In this document: in pieces, positions 8,632 through 17,951 of the stretch
How positions within the stretch are numbered: position 1 is the first letter of the stretch
How the letters are laid out: every line of letters begins with the position of its first letter
Assembly: GCF_042485795.1 (NCBI RefSeq)
Contig: NZ_CP169368.1
Span: forward strand, 248,001 to 312,000
Direction: 5' to 3'
DNA length: 64,000 nucleotides
Source: Lonepinella sp042485795
Lineage (GTDB): Bacteria; Pseudomonadota; Gammaproteobacteria; Enterobacterales; Pasteurellaceae
Position numbers and translations under genes: made by a program
The notes under the pieces: generated by a model
What the model was told of the DNA's origin: nothing
Seen by the model: the letters and a program-made list of their open reading frames with translations, nothing else
The model's database searches: none

Positions 8632-9315
8632 ATGCAATTAGTCTTTATTCGTCACGGTTTCAGTGAATGGAACGCAAAAAATTTATTTACCGGTTGGCGT
8701 GATGTTAATTTAACCGAACGTGGTATTGAAGAAGCAAAATCAGCAGGGCAAAAATTAAAAGCAGCTGGTTTTGAATTTGATATTGCATTTACTTCGGTAT
8801 TAACCCGTGCGATCAAAACTTGTAACATCGTGTTAGAAGAAGCTGGTCAACTTTGGATTCCACAAGTCAAAAACTGGCGTTTGAATGAACGTCACTACGG
8901 CGAATTACAAGGTTTAGATAAAAAAGCCACTGCGGAAAAATATGGTGATGAACAAGTTCACATTTGGCGTCGTTCTTACGACACATTACCACCATTATTA
9001 GATCCGAAAGATCCTAATTCAGCCCATAATGACCGCCGTTATGCTCATTTACCAGCAGACGTGGTACCAGATGGTGAAAACTTAAAAGTAACTTTAGAGC
9101 GTGTACTTCCATTCTGGGAAGATCAAATCGCACCTGCTTTATTATCAGGTCAACGTGTATTAGTAACTGCTCACGGTAACTCATTACGTGCCTTGGCAAA
9201 ACATATTGAAGGCATTTCTGATGCAGACATTATGGATTTAGAAATCCCAACGGGTCAGCCATTAGTGTATGAATTAGATGATAACTTAAAAGTCATCAGC
9301 AAACGCTATCTTTAA
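8632..9315 (+). CDS. gpmA: 2,3-bisphosphoglycerate-dependent phosphoglycerate mutase
   Basis: GpmA interconverts 3- and 2-phosphoglycerate in glycolysis in the cytoplasm. The 227-residue protein has the phosphohistidine motif FIRHGFSEWN with H8, followed by FTGWRDVNLTERG, and the second catalytic histidine in LVTAHGNSLRAL. Length matches other Pasteurellaceae GpmA proteins. Strong AGGAG Shine-Dalgarno. It sits next to envC-yibQ, where E. coli has the unrelated cofactor-independent mutase gpmM. Confidence 0.97.
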   Translation: MQLVFIRHGFSEWNAKNLFTGWRDVNLTERGIEEAKSAGQKLKAAGFEFDIAFTSVLTRAIKTCNIVLEEAGQLWIPQVKNWRLNERHYGELQGLDKKATAEKYGDEQVHIWRRSYDTLPPLLDPKDPNSAHNDRRYAHLPADVVPDGENLKVTLERVLPFWEDQIAPALLSGQRVLVTAHGNSLRALAKHIEGISDADIMDLEIPTGQPLVYELDDNLKVISKRYL

Positions 9316-9333
9316 TTTTTTAACCGTCAATCA

Positions 9334-9361
9334 AATGGCACAACATGTTGTGCCATTTTTA
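9334..9361 (+). terminator. Rho-independent terminator of gpmA
   Basis: AATGGCACAA (9334-9343), CATG loop, TTGTGCCATT (9348-9357), then a T-run. The hairpin begins 19 bp after the gpmA stop. An ATG at 9335 lies inside the stem and is not a credible start codon. Confidence 0.9.
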
Positions 9362-9370
9362 TCTAAAAAT

Positions 9371-9892
9371 ATGAATATTAGAACTGCCCAACCACAAGAT
9401 CTGCAAGCCATTATTGAGATCTATAATCAAGCAATCCCTACTCGCCGTATCACAGCTGATCTTACCCCCGTGACCGAGCAACAACGCCGTCCGTGGTTTG
9501 AAGAGCATTTTAATAATCAAACACACCCATTGTGGGTCATGGTTGAAAATGTGACTGAAAGTGCGGTACAAAATGAAAGAATTTTGGGCTGGTTTAGTTT
9601 TTCTCCTTTCTATAAACGTGCCGCTTTCGACCAAACGGTGGAAATCAGTTTATATTTAGATCAACAGGCAAGGGGCAAAGGTTACGGCAGTCAAGCCTTG
9701 CAATTTATGCAAAATCAAATGTCTAATTGCGGTATAAATACCCTAATGGCTTATGTGATTGAAGAAAATCACGCCAGCCGTCATCTTTTTGAAAAACACC
9801 ATTTTAAACAATGGGGACGTTATCCCAATATCGCCAATATGGGCGATAGCTTACAGACGTTTTTGGTGTATGGGTTTCAGGCAACCGTATAA
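9371..9892 (+). CDS. GNAT family N-acetyltransferase (phosphinothricin acetyltransferase-like)
   Basis: From the ATG at 9371 the 173-residue protein starts MNIRTAQPQDLQAIIEIYNQ, a typical GNAT opening. It carries the acetyl-CoA loop as QARGKGYGSQAL and a C-terminal NHASRHLFEKHHF segment, as in the PAT/Bar-like subgroup, whose members acetylate small amines such as phosphinothricin or methionine derivatives. The substrate is unknown. An in-frame ATG at 9335 lies inside the gpmA terminator stem and is rejected. No clear Shine-Dalgarno precedes 9371. Confidence 0.82.
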   Translation: MNIRTAQPQDLQAIIEIYNQAIPTRRITADLTPVTEQQRRPWFEEHFNNQTHPLWVMVENVTESAVQNERILGWFSFSPFYKRAAFDQTVEISLYLDQQARGKGYGSQALQFMQNQMSNCGINTLMAYVIEENHASRHLFEKHHFKQWGRYPNIANMGDSLQTFLVYGFQATV

Positions 9893-9933
9893 ATACAATT
9901 AGAATTTAACTTGTTAGGCACATTTTTATAAGT

Positions 9934-11019
9934 ATGAATAAGCAACAATACGATGATCTTCTCGCTAAAAAAAGCAAAAAATTGACCGCACTTTTAGCAC
10001 CTTTTGATGCACCAGCATTGAGCGTGTTTGCTTCGCCTATACAACATTTTCGTATGCGTGCTGAATTTCGGGTGTGGCATGAGCAAGATGATCTTTACCA
10101 TATTATGTTTGATCAAAAAACTAAACGGCGTTATCGAGTCGATCAGTTGCCTATTGCCAGTGCATTAATTAATCGCATGATGTTAAGCCTATTGCCGTTG
10201 TTAAAAGAACAAGATATTCTGCGGCATCGATTATTTCAAATTGATTATTTAACTACATTGAGTGAGCAGATTATTGTGAGCTTGTTGTATCACAAAAACC
10301 TTGATGATGATTGGGTTGCCGCTGCCAAACAATTAAAAGTGCGGTTAGAAAATAAAGGGTTTTCTGTCCAAATTATTGGACGTGCGGCTAAACAAAAAAT
10401 TTGTTTAGATCGGGATTATGTAGATGAAATATTACCGATTAACGGTAAAAATTATGTCTATCGCCAAGTAGAAAATAGCTTTACCCAGCCCAATGCGATG
10501 GTGAATTGTCAAATGTTGCAATGGGCGATTGATTGTACACAAAACAGCCAAGGGGATTTGCTTGAACTCTATTGTGGTAACGGTAATTTTTCAGTGGCAT
10601 TAGCACAAAATTTCCGTAAAGTATTGGCAACCGAAATCGCTAAACCGTCAGTGAATGCTGCCCAGTTTAATATTGTGGCAAACAATATTGATAATTTGCA
10701 AATTATTCGTATGTCAGCGGAAGAATTTACCCAAGCGATGAATGGGGTACGTGAATTTAAACGTTTGAAAGGGATTGACCTAAAAGCCTATCAGTGTAAT
10801 ACCATTTTTGTTGATCCACCACGGGCAGGGCTTGATGCGGATACCGTGCAGCTGGTGCAACATTATGATCGGATTTTGTATATTTCTTGCAATCCTCATA
10901 CCTTATGCAGCAATTTACAAACTTTATGCCAAACACACCGTATTGAACGTGCCGCATTGTTTGATCAATTCCCTTACACCGAGCATGTAGAAGCAGGTGT
11001 ATTGTTAGTGAGAAAGTAA
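9934..11019 (+). CDS. trmA: tRNA (uracil(54)-C5)-methyltransferase
   Basis: TrmA makes ribothymidine at U54 of the tRNA T-loop. The 361-residue protein shows the SAM-binding ELYCGNGNFSVAL, the FVDPPRAGLD motif and the catalytic cysteine in ISCNPHTL; the family is about 366 residues in E. coli. Start of a tight cluster: its stop is one base from fieF, which in turn overlaps rsmJ, so the three are likely co-transcribed. An uptake signal lies near the N-terminus (about 9984). Confidence 0.97.
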   Translation: MNKQQYDDLLAKKSKKLTALLAPFDAPALSVFASPIQHFRMRAEFRVWHEQDDLYHIMFDQKTKRRYRVDQLPIASALINRMMLSLLPLLKEQDILRHRLFQIDYLTTLSEQIIVSLLYHKNLDDDWVAAAKQLKVRLENKGFSVQIIGRAAKQKICLDRDYVDEILPINGKNYVYRQVENSFTQPNAMVNCQMLQWAIDCTQNSQGDLLELYCGNGNFSVALAQNFRKVLATEIAKPSVNAAQFNIVANNIDNLQIIRMSAEEFTQAMNGVREFKRLKGIDLKAYQCNTIFVDPPRAGLDADTVQLVQHYDRILYISCNPHTLCSNLQTLCQTHRIERAALFDQFPYTEHVEAGVLLVRK

Positions 11020-11020
11020 G

Positions 11021-11920
11021 ATGGAAAAAAATTACACACAATTTGTTAAACGAGCCAGCCAGCTTGCGATTGTTGTCGCCAGCGTGCTAATTCTAATTAA
11101 AGCCTTTGCTTGGTGGCAAACGGGATCGATTGCAATTTTAGCGGCGATGACGGATTCTGTGGTGGATTTATTTGCCTCCATTACCAGCATTTTGGTGTTG
11201 CGTTTTGCCTTGTTACCACCTGATCATAATCACGCATTTGGTCACGGCAAAGCCGAATCATTGGCTGCCTTAGCACAAAGTGCGTTTATTGCAGGATCAG
11301 CGGTATTCTTACTTTTACAAGGTACACATAAATTAACCAATCCGCAAATTATCGACAATTCGCAACTGGGGATTTGCGTCAGTATTATCTCAATTGCTTT
11401 TACCGCTGCATTAGTGGGTTATCAGAAAAAAGTGATTAAACTGACCGAAAGCCCCGCTATTCAAGCGGACTGTTTGCATTATCAAACGGACTTATTAATG
11501 AACGTAGCAATTTTAATTGCAATGTTGTTGAATATGTATGGGTTTATTTATACTGATGCCATTTTTGCCATTGGAATTGCACTTTATATTGCCTATAACG
11601 CCTTTAAAATGGCATGGGAAGCGTTGCAGGTGTTATTAGACAAAGCCTTGCCACCAGAAGAAATCGATCAAATCAAACGCATGGCAGAACAACATCGCAA
11701 TATTATTGGTATTCATAGCATTTGTACTCGCCGTGCGGGAGCAGTACGCTTCATTCAACTGCATTTGGAATTACCTGATAGTTTAACTTTATTCCAAGCT
11801 CATCAAATTACCGATGAGTTGGAAGAAAAAATCCTAACCGTATTTCCGAATGCGGATATTATTATTCATCAAGAACCTAAATCTATTGTAGATTTAGAAA
11901 GAGCGCAGGGTTTGATATGA
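11021..11920 (+). CDS. fieF: Cation diffusion facilitator FieF (Fe/Zn efflux)
   Basis: FieF is a proton-coupled inner-membrane exporter of Fe(II)/Zn(II). The 299-residue protein has the conserved intramembrane metal site D45/D49 (DSVVD) and H153/D157 (HYQTD) at the same numbers as in E. coli. HNHAFGHGKAE precedes the third helix and a cytoplasmic C-terminal domain has two HxxE/HLELP metal motifs. It lies one base after trmA and its last codon overlaps the rsmJ start. Confidence 0.95.
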   Translation: MEKNYTQFVKRASQLAIVVASVLILIKAFAWWQTGSIAILAAMTDSVVDLFASITSILVLRFALLPPDHNHAFGHGKAESLAALAQSAFIAGSAVFLLLQGTHKLTNPQIIDNSQLGICVSIISIAFTAALVGYQKKVIKLTESPAIQADCLHYQTDLLMNVAILIAMLLNMYGFIYTDAIFAIGIALYIAYNAFKMAWEALQVLLDKALPPEEIDQIKRMAEQHRNIIGIHSICTRRAGAVRFIQLHLELPDSLTLFQAHQITDELEEKILTVFPNADIIIHQEPKSIVDLERAQGLI

Positions 11921-12672
11921 TTCAACTAATTTGTGAAACTGAAAATCAGGATTTTTTCACCGCACTTTGTGCTGATCAAGGGTTAATTCACAATCCTAAC
12001 AGCCCGTTAGCCTTAGTACAAACCCAAGTTGGCGATGAAATTCGGTTAGAATTACGCAAATTAGACGAACCTAAACAGGGAGCGGTTTTTGTGGATTTTA
12101 TTGGGGGAGTAATGGCTCACCGCCGTAAATTTGGTGGTGGACGAGGTGAAGCGGTTGCCAAAGCGATTGGCATAAAAGGCAATGAATTACCGACAGTCAT
12201 TGATGCCACAGCAGGATTGGGGCGAGATGCCTTTGTCTTAGCCAGTATTGGTTGTCAAGTTCGTTTAGTGGAACGCCACCCAGTCGTGCGTTTATTACTA
12301 CAAGATGGTTTACGCCGAGCTTATCTTGATGCTGAAATTGGCAGTATGTTACAGCAGAATTTGCAATTACTGCCTATCTCTACGATTGATCAACTTGATC
12401 CCATGACAGATTTTGCTGATGTGGTTTATCTTGATCCGATGTATCCACATAAACAAAAATCCGCCTTAGTCAAAAAAGAAATGCGATTTTTCCAACAGCT
12501 TGTCGGTGCTGATTTAGATGCCGATCTTTTGCTAACCACCGCCCTAAAACTTGCTCAGAAACGAGTGGTAGTCAAACGCCCCGATTACGCTGGATTTCTG
12601 GCTGAAAAAGCACCGCACTTTAGCCGCACAACTAAGAATCATCGGTTTGATGTTTATCTTGTCCAAGCCTAA
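11917..12672 (+). CDS. rsmJ: 16S rRNA (guanine(1516)-N2)-methyltransferase
   Basis: RsmJ methylates G1516 in helix 45 of 16S rRNA. The 251-residue product contains the SAM-binding DATAGLGRDAFVLAS segment and the YLDPMYPHK motif expected for an N2-guanine methyltransferase. The start overlaps the fieF stop by four bases (ATGA), implying translational coupling. Its stop overlaps by four bases the stop of the convergent gene on the other strand. Confidence 0.95.
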   Translation: MIQLICETENQDFFTALCADQGLIHNPNSPLALVQTQVGDEIRLELRKLDEPKQGAVFVDFIGGVMAHRRKFGGGRGEAVAKAIGIKGNELPTVIDATAGLGRDAFVLASIGCQVRLVERHPVVRLLLQDGLRRAYLDAEIGSMLQQNLQLLPISTIDQLDPMTDFADVVYLDPMYPHKQKSALVKKEMRFFQQLVGADLDADLLLTTALKLAQKRVVVKRPDYAGFLAEKAPHFSRTTKNHRFDVYLVQA

Positions 12673-13187
12673 TCGTTATTTATCACTAATTTTGTTCCAT
12701 CAGTATAAATAATCTTCATCGCAATATTAGAAAGGTTTATGTGTTTAGATCCTTCTTTGGCGGCTTGTATAAAGGCTGGTGGTAATTGTGCTGTAATAAC
12801 AGGAAACGCCAAATCAATTTCTTGACCTGCTCGCAAGCCTTTTTTATTAAAATTAACTGGAGCGTCCAAGTTTAATAAAACCTGTCCGTTGTTCGTAAAT
12901 TGTGATACCCAATGCACTGTTTTAATTGGTTTTTGACCAATATTTTTCAGATGATATTTAAATTCTATAATCGACTGTTTCTCTGAATTCACGCTTGGAT
13001 TAGCCCCCGTATATTGCAGTGCAACAGATTGTGAGAACAGTTTTAAAAGCATTTTTTTTCCAGTTTCATCATTTTGTTCACTGGTTGTAAATGCGACTGG
13101 GTGTGTTTGCCGAGTCGTTTTAGCACTCACTTGCATTACGACAACAGCTGATAAAATCATAGCCACTAAAGGGCGAAGTAATTTCAT
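12669..13187 (-). CDS. Exported protein of unknown function, Ig-like fold suggested
   Basis: I do not recognise this 172-residue protein. It has a clear signal peptide (about residues 1-22, ending VSA) and no lipobox cysteine. The mature part contains alternating beta-type segments such as IIEFKYHLKNIGQKPIKTVHWVS and AGQEIDLAFPV. These are reminiscent of small immunoglobulin-like periplasmic domains of the DUF4352/DUF5067 type, but that is only a resemblance. AGGAGAG precedes the ATG. It is convergent with rsmJ with a 4-bp overlap of stop codons. Confidence 0.75.
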   Translation of the reverse strand: MKLLRPLVAMILSAVVVMQVSAKTTRQTHPVAFTTSEQNDETGKKMLLKLFSQSVALQYTGANPSVNSEKQSIIEFKYHLKNIGQKPIKTVHWVSQFTNNGQVLLNLDAPVNFNKKGLRAGQEIDLAFPVITAQLPPAFIQAAKEGSKHINLSNIAMKIIYTDGTKLVINND

Positions 13188-13299
13188 TATTCTCTCCTAT
13201 AAAATGAAATCTCAAAAATAAATCGGGCGTTATTGTACATGGATTCATGAACGGTGTAAAAGACTTCCTATTATGTAAATAATCCTGTTGTTCTGATCT

Positions 13300-15867
13300 T
13301 CAATTCAACATCTTCTTCAACTGATACAAATAACCCAACGCCTGTTTTGGGCTTAACTCATCTGGATCGAGTTTTTCTAACATCTCTAACACTTCGTTTT
13401 TAGTTTCATCTTCATTTAATAAAGGTAACTCTGCCTGCAGAGATAAAATGTCAGATTTTTTTACCGCACTTTTGCTTGATAATTTCTCAAGCTGAGTTAA
13501 TTTTTGTTTTGCCAGCTTAATCACATTTTGTGGCACACCCGCTAAAGCTGCCACGGCTAAACCATAACTTTTACTGGCAGCACCGTCTTGTACGCTGTGC
13601 ATAAAAGCAATGCTGTTATTATGTTCTAGGGCATCTAAATGCACATTCATTGTGCCAGCAATCTGTTCTGGCATGGCAGTGAGTTCAAAATAATGGGTAG
13701 CAAATAGGGTAAGACTTCTGATTTTTTTAGCTAACCATTCGGCACAAGCCCACGCCAGTGATAAACCGTCATAGGTAGATGTGCCACGTCCTATTTCATC
13801 AATCAAGACTAAACTTTGTGCGGTGGCTTGATGGAGGATATTTGCCATTTCGGTCATTTCTACCATAAAAGTGGATCGTCCCGATGCCAAGTCGTCACTT
13901 GCCCCAATACGGGTGAAAATACGATCAATAGGACCAATCACTGCTCGTTCTGCGGGGACGAAACTACCGATATATGCCATTAAGGTAATCAATGCGGTTT
14001 GTCGCATATAGGTACTTTTACCGCCCATATTTGGTCCCGTGATAATCAATAAATGACGCTGTTGATTGAGTTCCACAGGGTTGGCAATAAAAGGGTCTTT
14101 CAATACTTGTTCCACCACAGGGTGGCGACCATTTTCAATTTTTACCCCAATTTCATCGCTAAATTCTGGTTGCACATAATTTAACGTTTCTGCCCGTTCG
14201 CTCAAATTAACCAATACATCTAACTCGGCAAGGGTAAGACTGGCTAATTGTAGATCACCTAAGTGCGGTAGAATTTGCTCAAAAATTTCATCATAAAGCT
14301 GCTTTTCTAACGCCAAACTTGCCCCTTTGGCTTTCAGGACTTTATCTTCGTACGTTTTTAATTCAGGAATAATATAACGTTCGGCATTTTTTAAGGTTTG
14401 ACGGCGAACATAGTGAATCGGTGCTTTGTGAGCTTGCCCTTGGCTAATTTGAATGTAGTAACCATGTACCGCATTAAATCCGACTTTCAAGGTATCAATC
14501 CCTGTGGTTTCTCGTTCACGGCGTTCTAAATCTTCTAAATATTGGGTTGCCCCTTGGGCTAAACTTCGCCATTCGTCTAATTCAGAATTGTAGCCTTCCG
14601 CGATTACGCCACCGTCACGGATTAACAGAGGCGGATTATCAATAATCGCCCGTTCCAGCAAATCTAAAATGCGTGGAAATTCGCTAATTGATAAGGAAAG
14701 TGCGGTGAATTTTGGCGAAATTTTGAGAATTTGATTAATTTCAGGTAATTGTGCCAACGCCAAACGTAAACGAGAAAAATCTCTTGGGCGAGCGGTGCGT
14801 AGCGCAACTCGAGCTAAAATCCGTTCCATATCACCCACTTGTTGCAACAAGGGTTGTAGTTGATCAACTAAATCAAATTGCAAGATTTCCGCAATATAGC
14901 TGTGACGTGAACGTAACTTTTCCACTTGACGAATGGGTTGATGTAACCAACGTTTTAATAAACGGCTCCCCATGGGTGTAACACATTTATCCAACACCGC
15001 CGACAAGGTATTTTCGCTCCCGCCAGTTAAATTTTGAGTCAATTCAAGATTGCGTCTAGTGGCGGCATCTAATTGAATATTCTCATTATTCTGGATTAAA
15101 CTGATACTTTGAATATGGGGTAATGCAGTACGTTGGGTATCCCTGACATATTGAATTAAACAGCCTGCGGCACACAAACCGAGAATCGCTTTTTCTACCC
15201 CAAAAGCAGTGAGATTTTGTGTACCGAATTGACGATTAAGCAACTGTATGGCTGTGCCTAATTCAAATTCCCAAATAGGACGACGGCGTAAGCCTTTGCT
15301 GTTGGCAAACATATCCATTTCGACAAAATCTTCGCAATACAATAATTCGGCAGGCACTAAACGTTGTAATTCGGCTTTTAAGGTTTCTTTATTTTCAGGT
15401 TCGCTAATTTGAAAACGCCCTGAACTCATATCAATACTGGCTAAACCAAATTTTGCTTTTTCTTGATAAACCGCAACAATCAGATTATCTAAGCGTTCAG
15501 GTAACAGATTTTCATCACTCACCGTACCGGGTGTGACGATGCGTACAATTTTCCGCTCAACAGGACCTTTACTGGTGGCAGGATCGCCAATTTGTTCACA
15601 AATCGCCACGCTCTCGCCCAACTGTACTAATTTTGCTAAATAGCCCTCTACCGCATGATATGGCACGCCTGCCATAGGAATCGGCTCCCCCGCAGATGCT
15701 CCCCGTTTCGTCAGTGAAATATCTAACAGGCTTGACGCTTTTTTAGCATCATCATAAAACAACTCATAAAAATCGCCCATGCGATAAAACAACAAAATAT
15801 CGGGATTTTCTGCTTTAATGGTTAAATATTGTTTCATCATGGGGGTGTGATTTTCAAAATTCTGCAT
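13300..15867 (-). CDS. mutS: DNA mismatch repair protein MutS
   Basis: MutS recognises base mismatches and small loops and recruits MutL. The 855-residue protein has the mismatch-wedge motif GDFYELF with F33 and E35 and the core clamp domains. The ATPase carries Walker A GPNMGGKST and Walker B LVLIDEIGRGTSTYDG. E. coli MutS has 853 residues. Several uptake signals lie inside (about 13463, 14270, 14698). It appears monocistronic, with noncoding sequence on both sides. Confidence 0.98.
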   Translation of the reverse strand: MQNFENHTPMMKQYLTIKAENPDILLFYRMGDFYELFYDDAKKASSLLDISLTKRGASAGEPIPMAGVPYHAVEGYLAKLVQLGESVAICEQIGDPATSKGPVERKIVRIVTPGTVSDENLLPERLDNLIVAVYQEKAKFGLASIDMSSGRFQISEPENKETLKAELQRLVPAELLYCEDFVEMDMFANSKGLRRRPIWEFELGTAIQLLNRQFGTQNLTAFGVEKAILGLCAAGCLIQYVRDTQRTALPHIQSISLIQNNENIQLDAATRRNLELTQNLTGGSENTLSAVLDKCVTPMGSRLLKRWLHQPIRQVEKLRSRHSYIAEILQFDLVDQLQPLLQQVGDMERILARVALRTARPRDFSRLRLALAQLPEINQILKISPKFTALSLSISEFPRILDLLERAIIDNPPLLIRDGGVIAEGYNSELDEWRSLAQGATQYLEDLERRERETTGIDTLKVGFNAVHGYYIQISQGQAHKAPIHYVRRQTLKNAERYIIPELKTYEDKVLKAKGASLALEKQLYDEIFEQILPHLGDLQLASLTLAELDVLVNLSERAETLNYVQPEFSDEIGVKIENGRHPVVEQVLKDPFIANPVELNQQRHLLIITGPNMGGKSTYMRQTALITLMAYIGSFVPAERAVIGPIDRIFTRIGASDDLASGRSTFMVEMTEMANILHQATAQSLVLIDEIGRGTSTYDGLSLAWACAEWLAKKIRSLTLFATHYFELTAMPEQIAGTMNVHLDALEHNNSIAFMHSVQDGAASKSYGLAVAALAGVPQNVIKLAKQKLTQLEKLSSKSAVKKSDILSLQAELPLLNEDETKNEVLEMLEKLDPDELSPKQALGYLYQLKKMLN

Positions 15868-15977
15868 AAAAAACTCATTGAGATTAGAAATGTTTAGCGA
15901 GATTATAGCAAAAAGTGCGGTGCTTTTTATGGGAGTTTTGGGATATTTATAGAAATTGTGATGATTTTTTAAAGATC

Positions 15978-16015
15978 ATGTGTTTCTACTTGGTGTTAAT
16001 CAGGTAGAAACACAT
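15978..16015 (-). terminator. Hairpin downstream of cysE
   Basis: ATGTGTTTCTAC (15978-15989) pairs perfectly with GTAGAAACACAT (16004-16015). On the minus strand it follows the cysE stop by 16 bp and is succeeded by a weak T-rich stretch. It probably terminates the yibN-secB-gpsA-cysE transcript. An uptake signal lies nearby (about 15911-15919). Confidence 0.6.
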
Positions 16016-16031
16016 TTCAGCAAAAAGCCCA

Positions 16032-16829
16032 TTAAATATTCAGCATTTCCGCATCATCAATAAAATACTGATTCATATCAAAGGCTGGTTTGGCATCTTT
16101 ATCTTTACCGATAATCCGAGCTGGAACGCCAGCAGCAGTGGCATATTCTGGCACAGGCTGTAATACCACGGAATTGGCACCGATTTTGGCGTATTTACCC
16201 ACTTCAATATTGCCAAGAATTTTGGCACCCGCACCAATCATTACACCCTCACGGATTTTTGGGTGGCGGTCGCCTGATTCTTTCCCTGTACCACCTAAGG
16301 TAACACCTTGTAAAATAGATACGTCATTTTCAATCACTGCCGTTTCACCCACTACAATACCTGTTGCATGGTCAAACATAATGCCACAGCCAATTTTTGC
16401 CGCAGGGTGAATATCCACATCAAAAGCGACTGAAATTTGATTTTGTAAATAAATGGCAAGTGAACGACGGTTATTTTTCCATAAATAATGAGTAATGCGG
16501 TAACTTTGAATGGCGTGAAAACCTTTCAGATAAAGCAACGGTGTGGATAACAATGCTACCGCAGGGTCACGTTGACGCACAGCGTTAATATCACAGGCGG
16601 CACTTTCAATAATACTTGGTTGAGATTGATAAACTTCTTCAATGATCTCACGTAAAGTAATCGCAGGCATATTGGCAGTAGCTAATTTATTAGCAAGAAT
16701 ATAGCTTAATACACTGCCTAAATTTTTATGCTTTAAAATCGTAGAATGAAAGAAACTGGCTAACATAGGCTCGTGATCGACTAATTCTTTCGCTTCATCA
16801 CGAATTTTATGCCATACATCATTTAACAT
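16032..16829 (-). CDS. cysE: Serine O-acetyltransferase
   Basis: CysE makes O-acetylserine, the first step of cysteine synthesis. The 265-residue protein has the N-terminal helical SAT domain. A left-handed beta-helix of hexapeptide repeats follows, with DIHPAAKIGCGIMFDHATGIVVGE-type sequence, the catalytic His of MFDHATG, and GVTLGGTGKESGDRHPKI. Family length is 265-273. It ends a leftward run secB-gpsA-cysE, the same order as in E. coli, 10 bp from gpsA. Confidence 0.97.
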   Translation of the reverse strand: MLNDVWHKIRDEAKELVDHEPMLASFFHSTILKHKNLGSVLSYILANKLATANMPAITLREIIEEVYQSQPSIIESAACDINAVRQRDPAVALLSTPLLYLKGFHAIQSYRITHYLWKNNRRSLAIYLQNQISVAFDVDIHPAAKIGCGIMFDHATGIVVGETAVIENDVSILQGVTLGGTGKESGDRHPKIREGVMIGAGAKILGNIEVGKYAKIGANSVVLQPVPEYATAAGVPARIIGKDKDAKPAFDMNQYFIDDAEMLNI

Positions 16830-16839
16830 AAATTACTCC

Positions 16840-17844
16840 TTATTCTTCTTTCTTCTCACGACTTAATAATGCCATAGCGGCATCTTTGGCGTTTTTATGA
16901 TGAAATAATACTTGGTACATTTGTTCAGTAATCGGCATTTCAACACCTTGTCTTGCGGCTAATAATACCGCCTCTTTAGTATTGTAATAACCCTCAACTA
17001 CTTGACCAATTTCATTCATTGCTTGTTCTGCTGAAACACCTTGCCCTAACATTAAACCAAAGCGACGATTCCTAGATTGGTTGTCAGTACAGGTTAACAC
17101 TAAATCGCCTAAGCCAGACATTCCCATAAACGTATTGGGGTTCGCTCCCAATGATACGCCTAAACGACTGATTTCCGCAATACCACGAGTAATCAAGGCG
17201 GTACGGGCATTTGCACCAAATCCGATGCCATCTGAAATACCTGCGGCAATCGCAATAACATTTTTAATTGCACCGCCCAGTTGTACCCCAATCATGTCTT
17301 GATTTAAATAGACACGAAAATGTTTACTACAATGAATACGATTTTGCAGTTCAACGGCGAATTGCTGATCATTAGCGGCTAACGAAATTGCAGTCGGTAA
17401 ACCAGCGGCGAGTTCCTTGGCAAAAGTTGGTCCAGATAAAATTGCTAAAGGATAATGATTACCTAATTTTTCTTGAATAACCGTTTGTAGTAAGCGACCT
17501 GTATCTCGCTCTAAACCTTTGGTCGCCCACGCAATACGGCTATCTGGACGTAAATACGGTTTAATTTGGTCAATCACATCGGCAAAAACATGACTAGGTA
17601 CAACAATTAATAAATCTCGTGATTTTTGCACCGCAGTTTCAAGATCTTCTTCTATATGTAATGCGGATGGAAACATAATATTTGGTAAAAAACGAGCATT
17701 TTGTCGTTCTTTTTCCAACTGGCGGCAATGCTCAACATTATGTCCCCACAGATAAGTAGGGAAATCATTGCGAGAAAAGGCAATCGCTAAAGATGTACCG
17801 TAGGAACCCGCTCCCAATACGCTAATCGGAGTTTGAATGGTCAT
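16840..17844 (-). CDS. gpsA: Glycerol-3-phosphate dehydrogenase [NAD(P)+]
   Basis: GpsA reduces dihydroxyacetone phosphate to sn-glycerol-3-phosphate for phospholipid synthesis. I place the start at the ATG complementary to 17842-17844, giving 334 residues that begin MTIQTPISVLGAGSYGTSLA, with AAGGAT upstream. A start eight codons earlier (17868) adds MLFSKDLY, absent from the family. The NAD-binding GAGSYGTS, LSGPTFAKE and the catalytic GAIKNVIAIAAGI lysine motif are present. Confidence 0.96.
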   Translation of the reverse strand: MTIQTPISVLGAGSYGTSLAIAFSRNDFPTYLWGHNVEHCRQLEKERQNARFLPNIMFPSALHIEEDLETAVQKSRDLLIVVPSHVFADVIDQIKPYLRPDSRIAWATKGLERDTGRLLQTVIQEKLGNHYPLAILSGPTFAKELAAGLPTAISLAANDQQFAVELQNRIHCSKHFRVYLNQDMIGVQLGGAIKNVIAIAAGISDGIGFGANARTALITRGIAEISRLGVSLGANPNTFMGMSGLGDLVLTCTDNQSRNRRFGLMLGQGVSAEQAMNEIGQVVEGYYNTKEAVLLAARQGVEMPITEQMYQVLFHHKNAKDAAMALLSREKKEE

Positions 17845-17951
17845 ATACAAATCCTTAGAAAAAAGCATCTCAAACAGAGATGCTCATTCGGAACAGCGGT
17901 TGTTTTGGTTGATATATTCGACTAAAACAACCTTTAATTCATTAACAATAA

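Noticed and set aside
9335..9370. Earlier start of the GNAT acetyltransferase
   Set aside because: That ATG lies inside the stem of the gpmA terminator and adds residues not typical of the family.
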